DNA of 64,000 nt from positions 1-64,000 of the forward strand of contig NZ_CP111041.1 of NCBI RefSeq assembly GCF_026248685.1. The letters run 5' to 3'. Under the pieces are notes generated by a model that saw only the letters and a program-made list of their open reading frames with translations, was not told the DNA's origin and did not search any database. The position numbers and the translations under genes are program-made. Below are positions 27,672-36,994 of this stretch, piece by piece; the first letter of the stretch is position 1; every line of letters starts with the position of its first letter. This stretch comes from Haladaptatus caseinilyticus (GTDB lineage Archaea; Halobacteriota; Halobacteria; Halobacteriales; Haladaptataceae).

Positions 27672-28451
27672 ATGGAGAACGTATTAAAAAACGCACAGAG
27701 CAGTGACGAACCGATTATCGGGAGTTGGTTGGCGATCGGCCATCCCGAAGTCGCCGAAATGATGGCACTACTCGACTACGAATTCATCGTCATCGACCGC
27801 GAGCATACCCCGATTTCGCTCGAAACGCTCGAAAACGTTCTGCGTGCGGTGGAGAACACCACATCGTCGACCGAATCGTTGGTTCGGGTACCGAGCAGCG
27901 ATCCCACTGACCTGAAACGAACTCTCGATCTCGGTCCGGCAGGAATCATGGTTCCGATGGTCGAAACCGCTTCGGAAGCTGAGTCGATCGTGGAGGCGAC
28001 CCGCTTCCCACCGAACGGTCGGCGAGGGATCGGAATCCATCGAGCAGCGAACTACAGCTTAGAACTCGATGCGTACGTCGAAACGGCCGGAGAGGAGGTT
28101 ACCCGATACGTTCAGATCGAAACGGAGCGCGGTCTTCGAAATGTCGATGCTATCGCCGCGGTCGATGGGATCGACGGCCTGTTCATCGGTCCTGCGGATC
28201 TGTCGGCCTCGCTCGGTGCGTTCGGGACCGTGAACGATTCGACGTTTACGGATGCGGTCGATCGAATCGTTCAGTCAGCGAGAAACGCCGACATCTCCGT
28301 CGGAACGCTCGCAATCAGCGAATCGGACCGGGAAACCAGACTAAATTGGGATATCGACTTCTTGGTTGCGGGGGTCGATTCGGTTCACCTATTGAACGGT
28401 TCGAAGGATGCGTTACGACAGTGTCGTTCAGTATCGAAGTCCGAGAAGTGA
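27672..28451 (+). CDS. HpcH/HpaI-family aldolase 2
   Basis: Metal-dependent pyruvate aldolase of 259 residues with base H45 (DREHTP), R72 (LVRVPS), and metal ligands E150 (QIETERG) and D176 (GPADLSAS). It resembles 2-keto-3-deoxy acid aldolases and 4-hydroxy-2-oxo-acid lyases. It follows the TTT transporter on the same strand after 83 nt, with a TATA-like ATATTTAC about 24 nt upstream of its ATG. It may split the keto-acid product derived from the imported carboxylate. Confidence 0.86.
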   Translation: MENVLKNAQSSDEPIIGSWLAIGHPEVAEMMALLDYEFIVIDREHTPISLETLENVLRAVENTTSSTESLVRVPSSDPTDLKRTLDLGPAGIMVPMVETASEAESIVEATRFPPNGRRGIGIHRAANYSLELDAYVETAGEEVTRYVQIETERGLRNVDAIAAVDGIDGLFIGPADLSASLGAFGTVNDSTFTDAVDRIVQSARNADISVGTLAISESDRETRLNWDIDFLVAGVDSVHLLNGSKDALRQCRSVSKSEK

Positions 28452-28561
28452 TCGGTTCGTTCAGCTTGTGATCCCTTTTTTGCCGTCCAGACGGTAGTGG
28501 TTCGAACATTTCACTTGTCCGATCAAAACACTAATTTGGTGTTCGGTGTGTGTATGTGTGT

Positions 28562-29044
28562 ATGTCTCACGCAAAATCGGATGGACGTAATTTTGAACTG
28601 CTCTGGGGATCGCTCGCTGTCGGTTCATTTTCGATCACCATTCTCGTATATCTTCGGCTTGGCTTCATCGAGAGTTTCCTGCCACTACTCGTCGGTATCT
28701 TCTTCATGCGGCGTTCCATGGCCGAGCGCGTAGCCGGTGGCGGGAAAAACCAGCAGCAAAGGGACCGATTGGCGGAAAAATACGGCATCCCACAGGACCG
28801 AGCAATCACGAAGAACGAACGAATCGAGATCCTTACCGAAATTCGCGCTTCGTTTCGGAAAAAACGAGCACTCTGGGGAGTGCTCGGTATCGTTTCGGTC
28901 GTCCTCGCGTGTGTGTTCATACCGATTACGGTACTCGTGACGGTTATCAGTCTGCTCGTCGGGTTGTACTGTTTCTCCCGGTTCTACAGGGCACACGAAA
29001 CACTTCGGTATCTCGACCGAGCGATTTCAGAGCTATCCACATAA
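28562..29044 (+). CDS. Unrecognised membrane protein
   Basis: A protein of about 160 residues. Two hydrophobic segments near the N-terminus (about 12-31 and 34-47) and two close ones near residues 97-140 predict a four-helix membrane protein with a basic cytoplasmic loop (about 50-95). I do not recognise a family. A second start 12 nt upstream (28550) is possible. It converges on the Nramp-like gene. Confidence 0.6.
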   Translation: MSHAKSDGRNFELLWGSLAVGSFSITILVYLRLGFIESFLPLLVGIFFMRRSMAERVAGGGKNQQQRDRLAEKYGIPQDRAITKNERIEILTEIRASFRKKRALWGVLGIVSVVLACVFIPITVLVTVISLLVGLYCFSRFYRAHETLRYLDRAISELST

Positions 29045-29071
29045 CAGCCCACAAAAACGGACGCAGGTCGC

Positions 29072-30604
29072 TTAGAACGACGCGAGGCCGAGATATTCGA
29101 CGATGGAGATAATTCCTGCACCGGTTAGGAACGCTCCTGCAATAATGAGTCCGACGGTGAGCTTCCACCCACCACGGAGTTCTTCCGGGAGTGCCGTTCG
29201 CTCGGCCCAAAGCATCGCCCAACACCAGAGTCCGCATCCAAACACACCGCCCAGTATGGATGCCGGAGTGACGATCGCGACGGCAGATAGATCCGACCAC
29301 ATCAGAACGAGTCCGAAGCCACCAGCATATGCGATCGTTAGTAAGCGCGCCGTTCCCATTCGTTTGCGCTCCAGACTACGCGCAGCTTTCGAGAAGGGTT
29401 TGACCGTTTCTAGCCACGTCCACGTGTATCCTTCCCACGTCGCGTAAAGCGTTCCGAACAGCGCAAAGAACACGCCGATCTTCCAAAGGATCGTCAGGCC
29501 GGGGTGTATGGCGGCGAACCACTGCGCTTGAAACGTGTAGAGGTCGAGGTCGGAGGGGATCAGCTGTGCCTCGTGAAGGCTCTGCGCGCCCAGCACCATC
29601 GCGGCGGCCGTGAAGAAGGTGATCGCTGTAAACGAAATCAGGACGTCGATCTGTGGAGCTTTCAACCACGACTTTGCTCGTTGCAGGTTGCTCTCGCTCA
29701 CGTCGAGTGGCACCTCCTTTCCGGGTGCAAGCTCACGGACGACGTCGGAGACGTCTTCGGAATCGGAACGTCGAAGGATGCCCCAGCGACGTTTTTTCGA
29801 ATAGCCGACGTAGCCGATGTAGTCGTAAATGCCACCGCCGACCGCACCCATGTACGTGACGACCTCGATCCAGACGGATCGACTCGCGACAGTCGGGTAT
29901 TTATCGTAAACGAACGGTGCGTAATCGGAAGGCATGGACGGAACCAAGCCACCGAGGACGCCGAACAGAGATGGCTGAGCGGCGATGGCGAGAACGGCTA
30001 TGGTCGCCGAGAGGAAGGCAACGATGATGATCTGTGCCCGCTCGACGTAATCGTACCCGCCCACGAAAACCAATCCGGCGGTTGCGACCATCAAGATGGT
30101 TCCGATCGTCGCAAACATGGTATCGTTCATCGGAAGTCCGAGCACCCAAGCCGTGATTTGCCCGAGCATCTTGGCTAGTCCACCGACCCACGATGGGAAG
30201 GCGACGATGGCGATCCCACCCATCAGGAGGGTGAACCATCCTCGTGGTCCCGGTAGTTTCGTCCAGCGGGACATCACGTGCTCACCTGTAAGGGTGTAAT
30301 ACCGAACACCTGAATACGTCATTATTCCTTTCACGAGGCCCGCCCAGACTAACGCCCAGATTATCGATAAGCCGAAGATAGCACCACCACGGGGAGCGAA
30401 CAGGGTTTCGCCTGACCCTAGCGTGACGGATGCGACGATCGCACCGGGGCCGAAATATGCGAGTAACTTCTTCCAGTTCCGAGACCCAGATTTGAGTTCC
30501 GCCGGTGGCTCCGGAAACGAAATCCCTTCCGTGCTCGGTAAGACTGTTTCTTCGACCGTGCTATGCTCTGTCCGTGGTGGTTCTTGTTCTACCTTCGCAC
30601 ACAT
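29072..30604 (-). CDS. Nramp-like transporter lacking the metal-binding motifs
   Basis: A 510-residue membrane protein with about 11 helices and overall Nramp/SLC11 organisation (LAYFGPGAIVAS in the first helix). Where metal transporters carry DPGN in helix 1 this protein has TLGSGET (61-67), and helix 6 shows TYMGAVGGGIYDYIGY instead of the MPH motif. The residues that bind Mn2+ or Fe2+ are therefore absent. A long soluble insertion (about 265-310, KKRRWGILRRSDSEDVSD) follows helix 6. Surrounded by sugar-acid genes, it probably carries something other than a divalent metal; the cargo is unknown. Confidence 0.75.
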   Translation of the reverse strand: MCAKVEQEPPRTEHSTVEETVLPSTEGISFPEPPAELKSGSRNWKKLLAYFGPGAIVASVTLGSGETLFAPRGGAIFGLSIIWALVWAGLVKGIMTYSGVRYYTLTGEHVMSRWTKLPGPRGWFTLLMGGIAIVAFPSWVGGLAKMLGQITAWVLGLPMNDTMFATIGTILMVATAGLVFVGGYDYVERAQIIIVAFLSATIAVLAIAAQPSLFGVLGGLVPSMPSDYAPFVYDKYPTVASRSVWIEVVTYMGAVGGGIYDYIGYVGYSKKRRWGILRRSDSEDVSDVVRELAPGKEVPLDVSESNLQRAKSWLKAPQIDVLISFTAITFFTAAAMVLGAQSLHEAQLIPSDLDLYTFQAQWFAAIHPGLTILWKIGVFFALFGTLYATWEGYTWTWLETVKPFSKAARSLERKRMGTARLLTIAYAGGFGLVLMWSDLSAVAIVTPASILGGVFGCGLWCWAMLWAERTALPEELRGGWKLTVGLIIAGAFLTGAGIISIVEYLGLASF

Positions 30605-30722
30605 ACTGTAACCTCTACTACCTTGTCAGATAAAGTCATACATGGTTAATAAACATTTCTGTTGTGTGCGTGATGCAAATGTTTCTGGCAATATGATTTA
30701 TACCGCATATATTATTTAACTT

Positions 30723-31955
30723 CTACACTTCCGTTGTCCCCCGTCGGAGTCCCTCCGAAACGATTGCGGCGATGACAGCAAGCATCGCGAGTACGACGAA
30801 GAGCCACGAAAAGCTCGCTCGCGTGAGGACGTATCCGGCGATAGTCGCACCCAACGCACCAACGCCAAAGACGCCGACATACGTGTATCCGTAACTCAGC
30901 CCACGAGTATCGGTAGACGAGTAATCCGCGACCGTAGCCTGCATGAGCGGCTGCTCACCGAAGAGAAACACGCCGAGAAGTATACTCAGCGGAACGAGAT
31001 TCCACATACTCGGGTTCGTGATCGCTGCGAACATGGCGGATACACCCGCCAATCCGAGAAAAACCACAACGAGTCCGCGGATGGGACTCACCCGATCGAC
31101 GAGCCACCCGCCGACGTACTGACCGAAGACACCGACGAGCAGCAATCCACTGTATAGGTATTGGGACGTCCCACGAAACAGGTCAGGTGTGATGGCGGAC
31201 TTCGACGTGATTACCGTGTCGAAGACGTCAGGGAGGAAGGTCAGAATCCCTCGGTAGAACAACCCTTCTAAAACCACCAATAGGAATATTACGGCGAACC
31301 CACGAGCGAAGAGCCGTTTCGATGACGAACCGAACTCGGCGATCGAGAACCCGTCCCGTGAATCGACAGCCACTCCACCGTTGCTCACGCGAGCCGGTTT
31401 CTCGATGGGAACGAGAAGCGTAACGATACCGACGAGGAGCGCCGGAACGACGAGGAGTGAAGCCGCGTATCGCCACGACAATTCCAAGAGAAGGACTGAA
31501 ACGAGGAGCGGGCCAACTGCAGTTCCCACGTTACCTGCCACACCGTGAAACGCGAGTCCTCGCCCACGTTCCGAGACGGTGCGGCTGATCAGTGAGAGTC
31601 CGGTTGGATGATACATACTCGCGGACCCACCCCAGACGATCAGACCGACCGTGAGGATGAAAATACTCGGTGCGAGACTTATGATGACGAATCCGACACC
31701 CATTCCCAGCACACTGATCGCGATGAGCATGCGTGTATCGTAGTTATCGGCGAGAATACCGCTCGGAAGCGCCCCGAGGCCGAACAGGACGTAGCCAACA
31801 GTGACGACGAATCCGATCATCGCCGTATCGACGGCGAACGTCGTCATCCAAATCGGAATGAGAAGCGGAATGGTGAGTTCGTACGTATGTACCAGTCCAT
31901 GTGCGAACGAAGCGACAGCGACGGTTCGTCGGTCGTTACTATTCACTGTAACCAC
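30723..31955 (-). CDS. Major facilitator superfamily transporter
   Basis: A 410-residue MFS permease with 12 predicted helices. The loop 2-3 motif appears as GALPSGILADNYDTRMLI and a related GQYVGGWLVDRVSPIRG follows helix 8. Likely imports or exports an organic acid or sugar; no substrate motif is evident. Transcribed in the same direction as the UxaA genes upstream, 84 nt away. Confidence 0.88.
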   Translation of the reverse strand: MVTVNSNDRRTVAVASFAHGLVHTYELTIPLLIPIWMTTFAVDTAMIGFVVTVGYVLFGLGALPSGILADNYDTRMLIAISVLGMGVGFVIISLAPSIFILTVGLIVWGGSASMYHPTGLSLISRTVSERGRGLAFHGVAGNVGTAVGPLLVSVLLLELSWRYAASLLVVPALLVGIVTLLVPIEKPARVSNGGVAVDSRDGFSIAEFGSSSKRLFARGFAVIFLLVVLEGLFYRGILTFLPDVFDTVITSKSAITPDLFRGTSQYLYSGLLLVGVFGQYVGGWLVDRVSPIRGLVVVFLGLAGVSAMFAAITNPSMWNLVPLSILLGVFLFGEQPLMQATVADYSSTDTRGLSYGYTYVGVFGVGALGATIAGYVLTRASFSWLFVVLAMLAVIAAIVSEGLRRGTTEV

Positions 31956-32039
31956 CGCTTATGACGACACCGGTACGATGCATCGGGGCTCAACTCGGGG
32001 CTGTCGATAGGGTGAAAGTGTACGGATTCCATCCGTTGA

Positions 32040-33134
32040 TCACATCGAGGGTCCGACACGCGTTATCGCAAACTCCGTCAGGCCATGCTTGTCCGCCGCA
32101 CAGGGATTCCCGTCCCCAACGGTTCGAATCCGCGTCAATAGGTCGCTTTTCGTATCCGCTGTTGCGTCGATATCGATATCATCGGCAAGCGCCGTGACTG
32201 TGGAGTGCTCTCCGGAGACCTTGATAACAGGGGCTATCGGATGCCCGGCGGGAATCCCATCCGCCGTGAGATGGATGAGTAGATTCGCGCCGGCGGCGAC
32301 CAGTCCAGTCGCTGCTTCTTCGAACCGTGACGGTGAATCGACGATTCCGATGCCGGAATCGAGAGATGCAGCGGACCCATACTCCAACACTTCGTTGATG
32401 TCACTCGATCCCCATTCGCGAGTTATCTCGTCGAAATCCCCCGCTGCAGCACGCATCCCGACCTGTGTCGCTCGTGGTGGCTCCTCTCGGTGTCGGGAAA
32501 ACAACGCCTCGAGGTCGGAATGCGCGTCTGGAACGGTTCGTTCGCGTGCGGCCGCCGGATGGACGACGAGACGTTCGTTTCCTGCGGTGACGATTCGAAC
32601 TCCCATCTCGGTTAATTCATCGATCACATCGCCGACGAGGGGTGCTGCAACCTCGCGTGTGCTCTCGCGGAGGTCACTTGCGATTACACCGACGGTCAAC
32701 TTCCGAAGCGGGACGGATTTCTCGCGGATGTCCGCTTTTTCCCACAGCTCCCGAGCTCGTTCGACACCCTGCTCGACGCACGCTTCAGTGCTCCCGATGT
32801 CTTGAATCGAGACCTCCCTGACGGGTACGCCACGTTCGGAGAGCGAGGCAGCTACTTCCGTACTCTGTACCTCTTCACAGCCGAGTCCGACCACGACGAC
32901 GCCTGCGACGTTCGGGTTGGTTCCGATGCCGACGAGTGTTCGCGCCGTTTGCTCGTTATCCGCCCCGAGCTGAGCGCATCCGTGGTCGTGTGGGGTCGCT
33001 CGAGCGTATGGAAGTCGTGCTGCGATTCGGTCGGCAACGTGGTGGGAACAGATCACCGATGGAACGACGAGAACGTGGTTGCGAATCCCGACTTCGCCGT
33101 TCGAACGTTCGTACCCTTGGAGCGACGCTTTCAT
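32040..33134 (-). CDS. UxaA-family large-subunit homologue B, degenerate in the C-terminal half
   Basis: A 364-residue relative of the altronate/galactarate dehydratase large domain. The N-terminal motifs are kept: GYERSNGEVGIRNH, HDHGCAQ (49-55) and GLGCEEVQ (83-90). The later family motifs are missing: no CGGSD..SGI..NPA segment, MDTPGYD is replaced by IVDSPSR, and TTGRGS by LTADGIP, although PIAPVIKVSG is conserved. It is the third gene of a trio with overlaps of 4 nt. The retained set is exactly what subunit A lacks, so the two probably work as a heteromer. Confidence 0.82.
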   Translation of the reverse strand: MKASLQGYERSNGEVGIRNHVLVVPSVICSHHVADRIAARLPYARATPHDHGCAQLGADNEQTARTLVGIGTNPNVAGVVVVGLGCEEVQSTEVAASLSERGVPVREVSIQDIGSTEACVEQGVERARELWEKADIREKSVPLRKLTVGVIASDLRESTREVAAPLVGDVIDELTEMGVRIVTAGNERLVVHPAAARERTVPDAHSDLEALFSRHREEPPRATQVGMRAAAGDFDEITREWGSSDINEVLEYGSAASLDSGIGIVDSPSRFEEAATGLVAAGANLLIHLTADGIPAGHPIAPVIKVSGEHSTVTALADDIDIDATADTKSDLLTRIRTVGDGNPCAADKHGLTEFAITRVGPSM

Positions 33135-33436
33135 CGTTCGGTCCCCTCCTGGTCGCCCCGACCACGAGTGCTTTCACAATTGTGTGTATGTACCCAGGTA
33201 CCAGCGGGAACGTCCGTCGTTGTACGGCCGATAACGGCACCGTATTTGTAAACCTCCTCTCCACTCTCCATCGGATCGAGTGCGAATTTATGCCCGAACG
33301 GAACCCGGTCGGCGAGTATGATTCTCTGCCCGTCAATTTCCAGTACGCGTCCGGACTCGAGGTCTTCGAGTGCGGTCGCAACTGAGTCCCGGCGATCCAT
33401 GAGCAGCGCCGCATCTTCGATTACGTCGCCTTTCAT
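33131..33436 (-). CDS. UxaA-family small subunit (SAF domain)
   Basis: A 101-residue SAF-fold protein equal to the N-terminal domain of altronate/galactarate dehydratases. GHKFALDPMESGEEVYKYG and IGRTTTDVPAGTWVHTHN are the family hallmarks; the final His is expected near the active site. It overlaps the genes on both sides by 4 nt, so stoichiometric synthesis with both large subunits is likely. Confidence 0.88.
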   Translation of the reverse strand: MKGDVIEDAALLMDRRDSVATALEDLESGRVLEIDGQRIILADRVPFGHKFALDPMESGEEVYKYGAVIGRTTTDVPAGTWVHTHNCESTRGRGDQEGTER

Positions 33437-34614
33437 GCTGTTCCCTCCAACTCCTTCGGCTGGATCTCGTTGATCGCAAACTCCTGAAGCTGTCGGCGTT
33501 CAGCTTCGGTTCGTTGTCCGTTTGCGACCGCTTTGATGGTCTTGTATACTCGTTGACCGACTGCCTCGATATCCTCTCCGTGGACGATCGTCGACGCGTT
33601 TACGTCCATATTACTCCGCATCTTTTTCCACGTACCCGGATTGCCCGTGACCTTGATGACTGGCGCTATCGGGTTCCCTGTCGTCGAACCTCGGCCGGTC
33701 GTAAAGGCGATAATCTGCGCTCCGCCAGCGACCTTTGCGACGACGCTCTCGACGTCGTATCCGGGCGTATCCATGAGGATGAGCCCACTGCCAGCCGGTA
33801 ATTTTTCCCCGTAATCGACGATGCCCCGTATCGGGGTCGTTCCACCCTTCGCAATCGCTCCGAGGCTCTTTTCTTCGATTGTCGTCAACCCTCCTTCCTG
33901 ATTGCCGGGTGTGGGTTGTGCGCCACGGAGGTCGACACCCATCAGTTTCGCTTGTCCCTCACGCGCTTCGACGCGTTCGAGAAGTCGCTCACGAGTTTTT
34001 TCGTCAGCACACCTTTCTGCCAGGATATGTTCTGCACCGATGAACTCCGGCGTCTCGCTAAAACAAGTCGTCCCACCCGCAGCAACGAGTCGGTCTGCGG
34101 CGTTTCCCACCGCGGGATTGGCCGCGATACCGCTCGTCGCGTCACTTCCTCCACATTCCGCGCCAAAAATCAGCTCCGATAGATCTGCATCCTCGCGTCG
34201 TGTCTGCGATATCCCTTCGTACAATTTCTCCATGAGATTCCGTCCGGCTTCGAGTGTCCGTTTCGTCCCTCCACAGTCACGAATCGAGAGCGTCTCGACC
34301 GGCGTACCACTCGTCGCAATTCGATCCGCGAGCGAATCGGCATCGATGTCTTCGGTACCGAGTTCGAGGACGACGGCGGCACCGACGTTCGGATTTCGAC
34401 CGACGCCAACCAAGACGCTCTCGGTTTGCCTCCGTGCCGGGTCGGGTTGTGTCGTCCCCATTTGATGGGGCGTTGCACGTGCCCACGCGCCGGATTCGGT
34501 CGCGATGTGACGGGCAACCGGACTGGCGGCTACCGACGTCGGGATGATGGCGACGTAATTGCGGACGCCGATCTGGCCATCGTCTCGGCGATACCCGCGA
34601 AATGTTCCACACAT
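33433..34614 (-). CDS. UxaA-family large subunit A (altronate/galactarate dehydratase type)
   Basis: A 393-residue dehydratase large domain, first gene of the trio. The C-terminal catalytic features are kept: ECGGSDATSGIAANPAVG (153-170), SETPEFIGAEHIL, GNQEGGLTTIEEKSLGA, MDTPGYD and TTGRGSTTGNPIAPVIKVTG. The two N-terminal Cys/His motifs usual in the family are lost: HQMGTTQ (50-56) instead of HxxGCG, and LELGTED (83-89) instead of GLGCE. Expected chemistry is dehydration of a hexonate or hexarate to a 2-keto-3-deoxy acid. Confidence 0.85.
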   Translation of the reverse strand: MCGTFRGYRRDDGQIGVRNYVAIIPTSVAASPVARHIATESGAWARATPHQMGTTQPDPARRQTESVLVGVGRNPNVGAAVVLELGTEDIDADSLADRIATSGTPVETLSIRDCGGTKRTLEAGRNLMEKLYEGISQTRREDADLSELIFGAECGGSDATSGIAANPAVGNAADRLVAAGGTTCFSETPEFIGAEHILAERCADEKTRERLLERVEAREGQAKLMGVDLRGAQPTPGNQEGGLTTIEEKSLGAIAKGGTTPIRGIVDYGEKLPAGSGLILMDTPGYDVESVVAKVAGGAQIIAFTTGRGSTTGNPIAPVIKVTGNPGTWKKMRSNMDVNASTIVHGEDIEAVGQRVYKTIKAVANGQRTEAERRQLQEFAINEIQPKELEGTA

Positions 34615-34789
34615 ACGCCTTCTTCATTCTCGGGGACGTGCTATAGGTTTTACTCCGTGAGAGAAGAAAGTACGGATAACACCCCTCTGTTCGAGCAGTA
34701 TCGTTGCGACGGTTTTCGATACGATATTTCGACGTTTTGTAACGCCTTTATCCACGTCAACCCCGGAAATGACTGGGAAAAGGCAGGCG

Positions 34790-36994
34790 TCAGCGCCCGT
34801 CGGGTGCGAGTATTTCGACTGGGTGTTTCACATCGCTACTCAGGAGATCAGTGAGTTGCTCGCTGCACGAGGTTCCGGAGGCGACGATCGTCCGGTCGGT
34901 TGCATCGGAGAACTGGTCGCCGAGGGTCGAACCCACGTCCATACTCAGTTCGTAATATTCCGATTTGTAGCCAAAGCTGCCTGCCATCCCACAACATTCG
35001 ACATCGGAGGTGATGACATCGTACCCGAGCCGTTCGAAGACAGCCTCGGTGTATGCATCGAGTCCTAACGTCCGTTGTTGGCAATGACTGTGGTAGGCGA
35101 GTCTCGAGTCGGCATTCGAGAGTGCGTCTGCCTCAGCACCGTTTTCCAAGAGCCCAAAGACGTATTCGAGAACCTCGTAGCTGTTTTCCGATAGCATATC
35201 GAACGCGCGAGCAGGGAGTAGTTTTTCGTAATCACGGCGGAACATAGCTAGGTCGCTCGGTTCGATGACGACGATGTCAGCACCCGCGTCGATATAACGT
35301 CGAAGCCGGTCTGTGACCTGTTTCGCCTTCGATTCGGCGGTGTCGATCATTCCCTGCGAGAGTGGTGCTCGTCCACTTCCGGGGACATCCGGAATGATAA
35401 CCTCGACTCCCAGCGATTCGAGAACGTTGACGGCAGCTTTCCCGCGCTCTACGAGGACGTAGTTCGTATAAACGTCCGGGTAGAGTACGGCAGTTCGGTC
35501 GGTACTACGAACCTTGTTCCCACCCCGAGCCGCGAACCAGTCGACGAGTGACTCCCGCCTGAACGATGGGAGTTCGCGACGCTGGTCGATTCCCATGAGT
35601 CGGTCCATACCATCCCTGATGGGGGACGAATCGAGTATCCAATTCGAAACGGGCGCCGTTTTGCTCCCTACCTTGGCCATCGTTTCGAAGTTACCAAACG
35701 CTCGTTTTTGGAGGTCCAGCCTCGCTGGCTCCTCATCGGGAGTCAATCCTTCGACCAGAAAATCGAACTCGGAGCTGTCGTGGTCGTGATTGAGTCGGTC
35801 GCGAACGACCGTGTTGATCCACGGAATATCGATCTTCACCGGACAGGCGGTCACACAGCGCGAACATCCCGTACAGAGATCGTTGAACTCGTCCGCACTC
35901 TCGATACCGTTGACCCCCGTCTCCCAACCGGTGGCGATACCGCCGGTGTAGGTTTCCCCGCCGAAAGCATGGCCGCCAACGTGCTGGAAGTTCGCGCAGG
36001 AGTTTGCGCAGGCACCACACCGAATGCAGTACAACGTCTCCCGCAGCTGCTCGTCCTCCCGCATCGCCAACCGGCCGTTATCGATGAGGACGAGGTGGAA
36101 CGAGCGGTCACCATCCGTTTCGAACGCCGGTGCTTCGGGATCCTCGAAATCAAGCGTGGGGGAATTGGTTGGCGGGCTGAACAGCGATACGTACTGTGAA
36201 ATATCCTGCCCAGTGGCCGACCGTGCGATGAGTTCGATAAACGGTCCGAGGTCCGAAAGCGACGGGAGTATCTTCTCGACGCCGGTAACCGCGATATGGG
36301 TGTCAGGGGTCACCGCACATTTTCGTGCATTCCCCTCGTTGGTAACGAGCGTAATCGTCCCCGAATCCGCGAGCACGAAGTTTGCCCCAGTCATCCCGAC
36401 ATCGGCGGCCCGAATCCGGTCACCGAGATAATCGCGCGCGAATTCCGTGAGCTGTTCCGCCGTTTCGAACGGTTCGTCGGGATCGAAATATCGGTTGAAG
36501 AGGTCGGCGACATCGTCCGTCGTCCGATGTAGCGATGGCCCGACGAGGTGGGAGGGGGCTTCGTCTGCAACCTGCAGAACGAACTCGCCGAGATCCGTTT
36601 CCCAGACATCGACGTCGTTCGCTTCCAACGCCTCGTTCACCTCGATTTCCTCCGTCGTCATCGATTTGCTCTTCACGACGGTGTCTCCACCGGCTTCATC
36701 GACGACGTCTCCGATATAGGCGTTGGCATCCGCGGCGTCGTCAGCGATGTAGAGGGTGCCACCGTTTTCTTCGACGGAATCACGAAGCGTTTCCACGAGT
36801 TCGGGAAGCCGCTCGATAGCGTCCTCCTTGATCGCACGTGCTTCGGCACGAACGGCTTCGTAGTCGTCGAACTCTTCGACGGCATCGTATCGCTCTTCGT
36901 TGAAGTGAGTCGTGTTCTCGTGAACGCTCTCGCCTTCGGTCTCCAGCAGATGGCGGATTTTGGCAGCCTTCCGACGACGGGTATCGCTGCTCAT
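34790..36994 (-). CDS. LutB-LutA fusion: LUD / 4Fe-4S / CCG-domain lactate oxidation protein
   Basis: A 734-residue fusion. Residues 1-300 are a LUD domain (GANFVLADSGTITLVTNEGN), 320-390 hold two ferredoxin-type clusters (C323, C326, C329, C333 and C374, C377, C380, C384) and 500-734 form a GlpC/LutA-like cysteine-rich domain (LAYHSHCQQR, DVECCGMAGSFG). In Bacillus LutA and LutB are separate subunits of the L-lactate dehydrogenase complex LutABC; here they are one chain. The adjacent LUD gene supplies LutC. The likely role is cytoplasmic oxidation of lactate or a related 2-hydroxyacid to the keto acid. Confidence 0.88.
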   Translation of the reverse strand: MSSDTRRRKAAKIRHLLETEGESVHENTTHFNEERYDAVEEFDDYEAVRAEARAIKEDAIERLPELVETLRDSVEENGGTLYIADDAADANAYIGDVVDEAGGDTVVKSKSMTTEEIEVNEALEANDVDVWETDLGEFVLQVADEAPSHLVGPSLHRTTDDVADLFNRYFDPDEPFETAEQLTEFARDYLGDRIRAADVGMTGANFVLADSGTITLVTNEGNARKCAVTPDTHIAVTGVEKILPSLSDLGPFIELIARSATGQDISQYVSLFSPPTNSPTLDFEDPEAPAFETDGDRSFHLVLIDNGRLAMREDEQLRETLYCIRCGACANSCANFQHVGGHAFGGETYTGGIATGWETGVNGIESADEFNDLCTGCSRCVTACPVKIDIPWINTVVRDRLNHDHDSSEFDFLVEGLTPDEEPARLDLQKRAFGNFETMAKVGSKTAPVSNWILDSSPIRDGMDRLMGIDQRRELPSFRRESLVDWFAARGGNKVRSTDRTAVLYPDVYTNYVLVERGKAAVNVLESLGVEVIIPDVPGSGRAPLSQGMIDTAESKAKQVTDRLRRYIDAGADIVVIEPSDLAMFRRDYEKLLPARAFDMLSENSYEVLEYVFGLLENGAEADALSNADSRLAYHSHCQQRTLGLDAYTEAVFERLGYDVITSDVECCGMAGSFGYKSEYYELSMDVGSTLGDQFSDATDRTIVASGTSCSEQLTDLLSSDVKHPVEILAPDGR

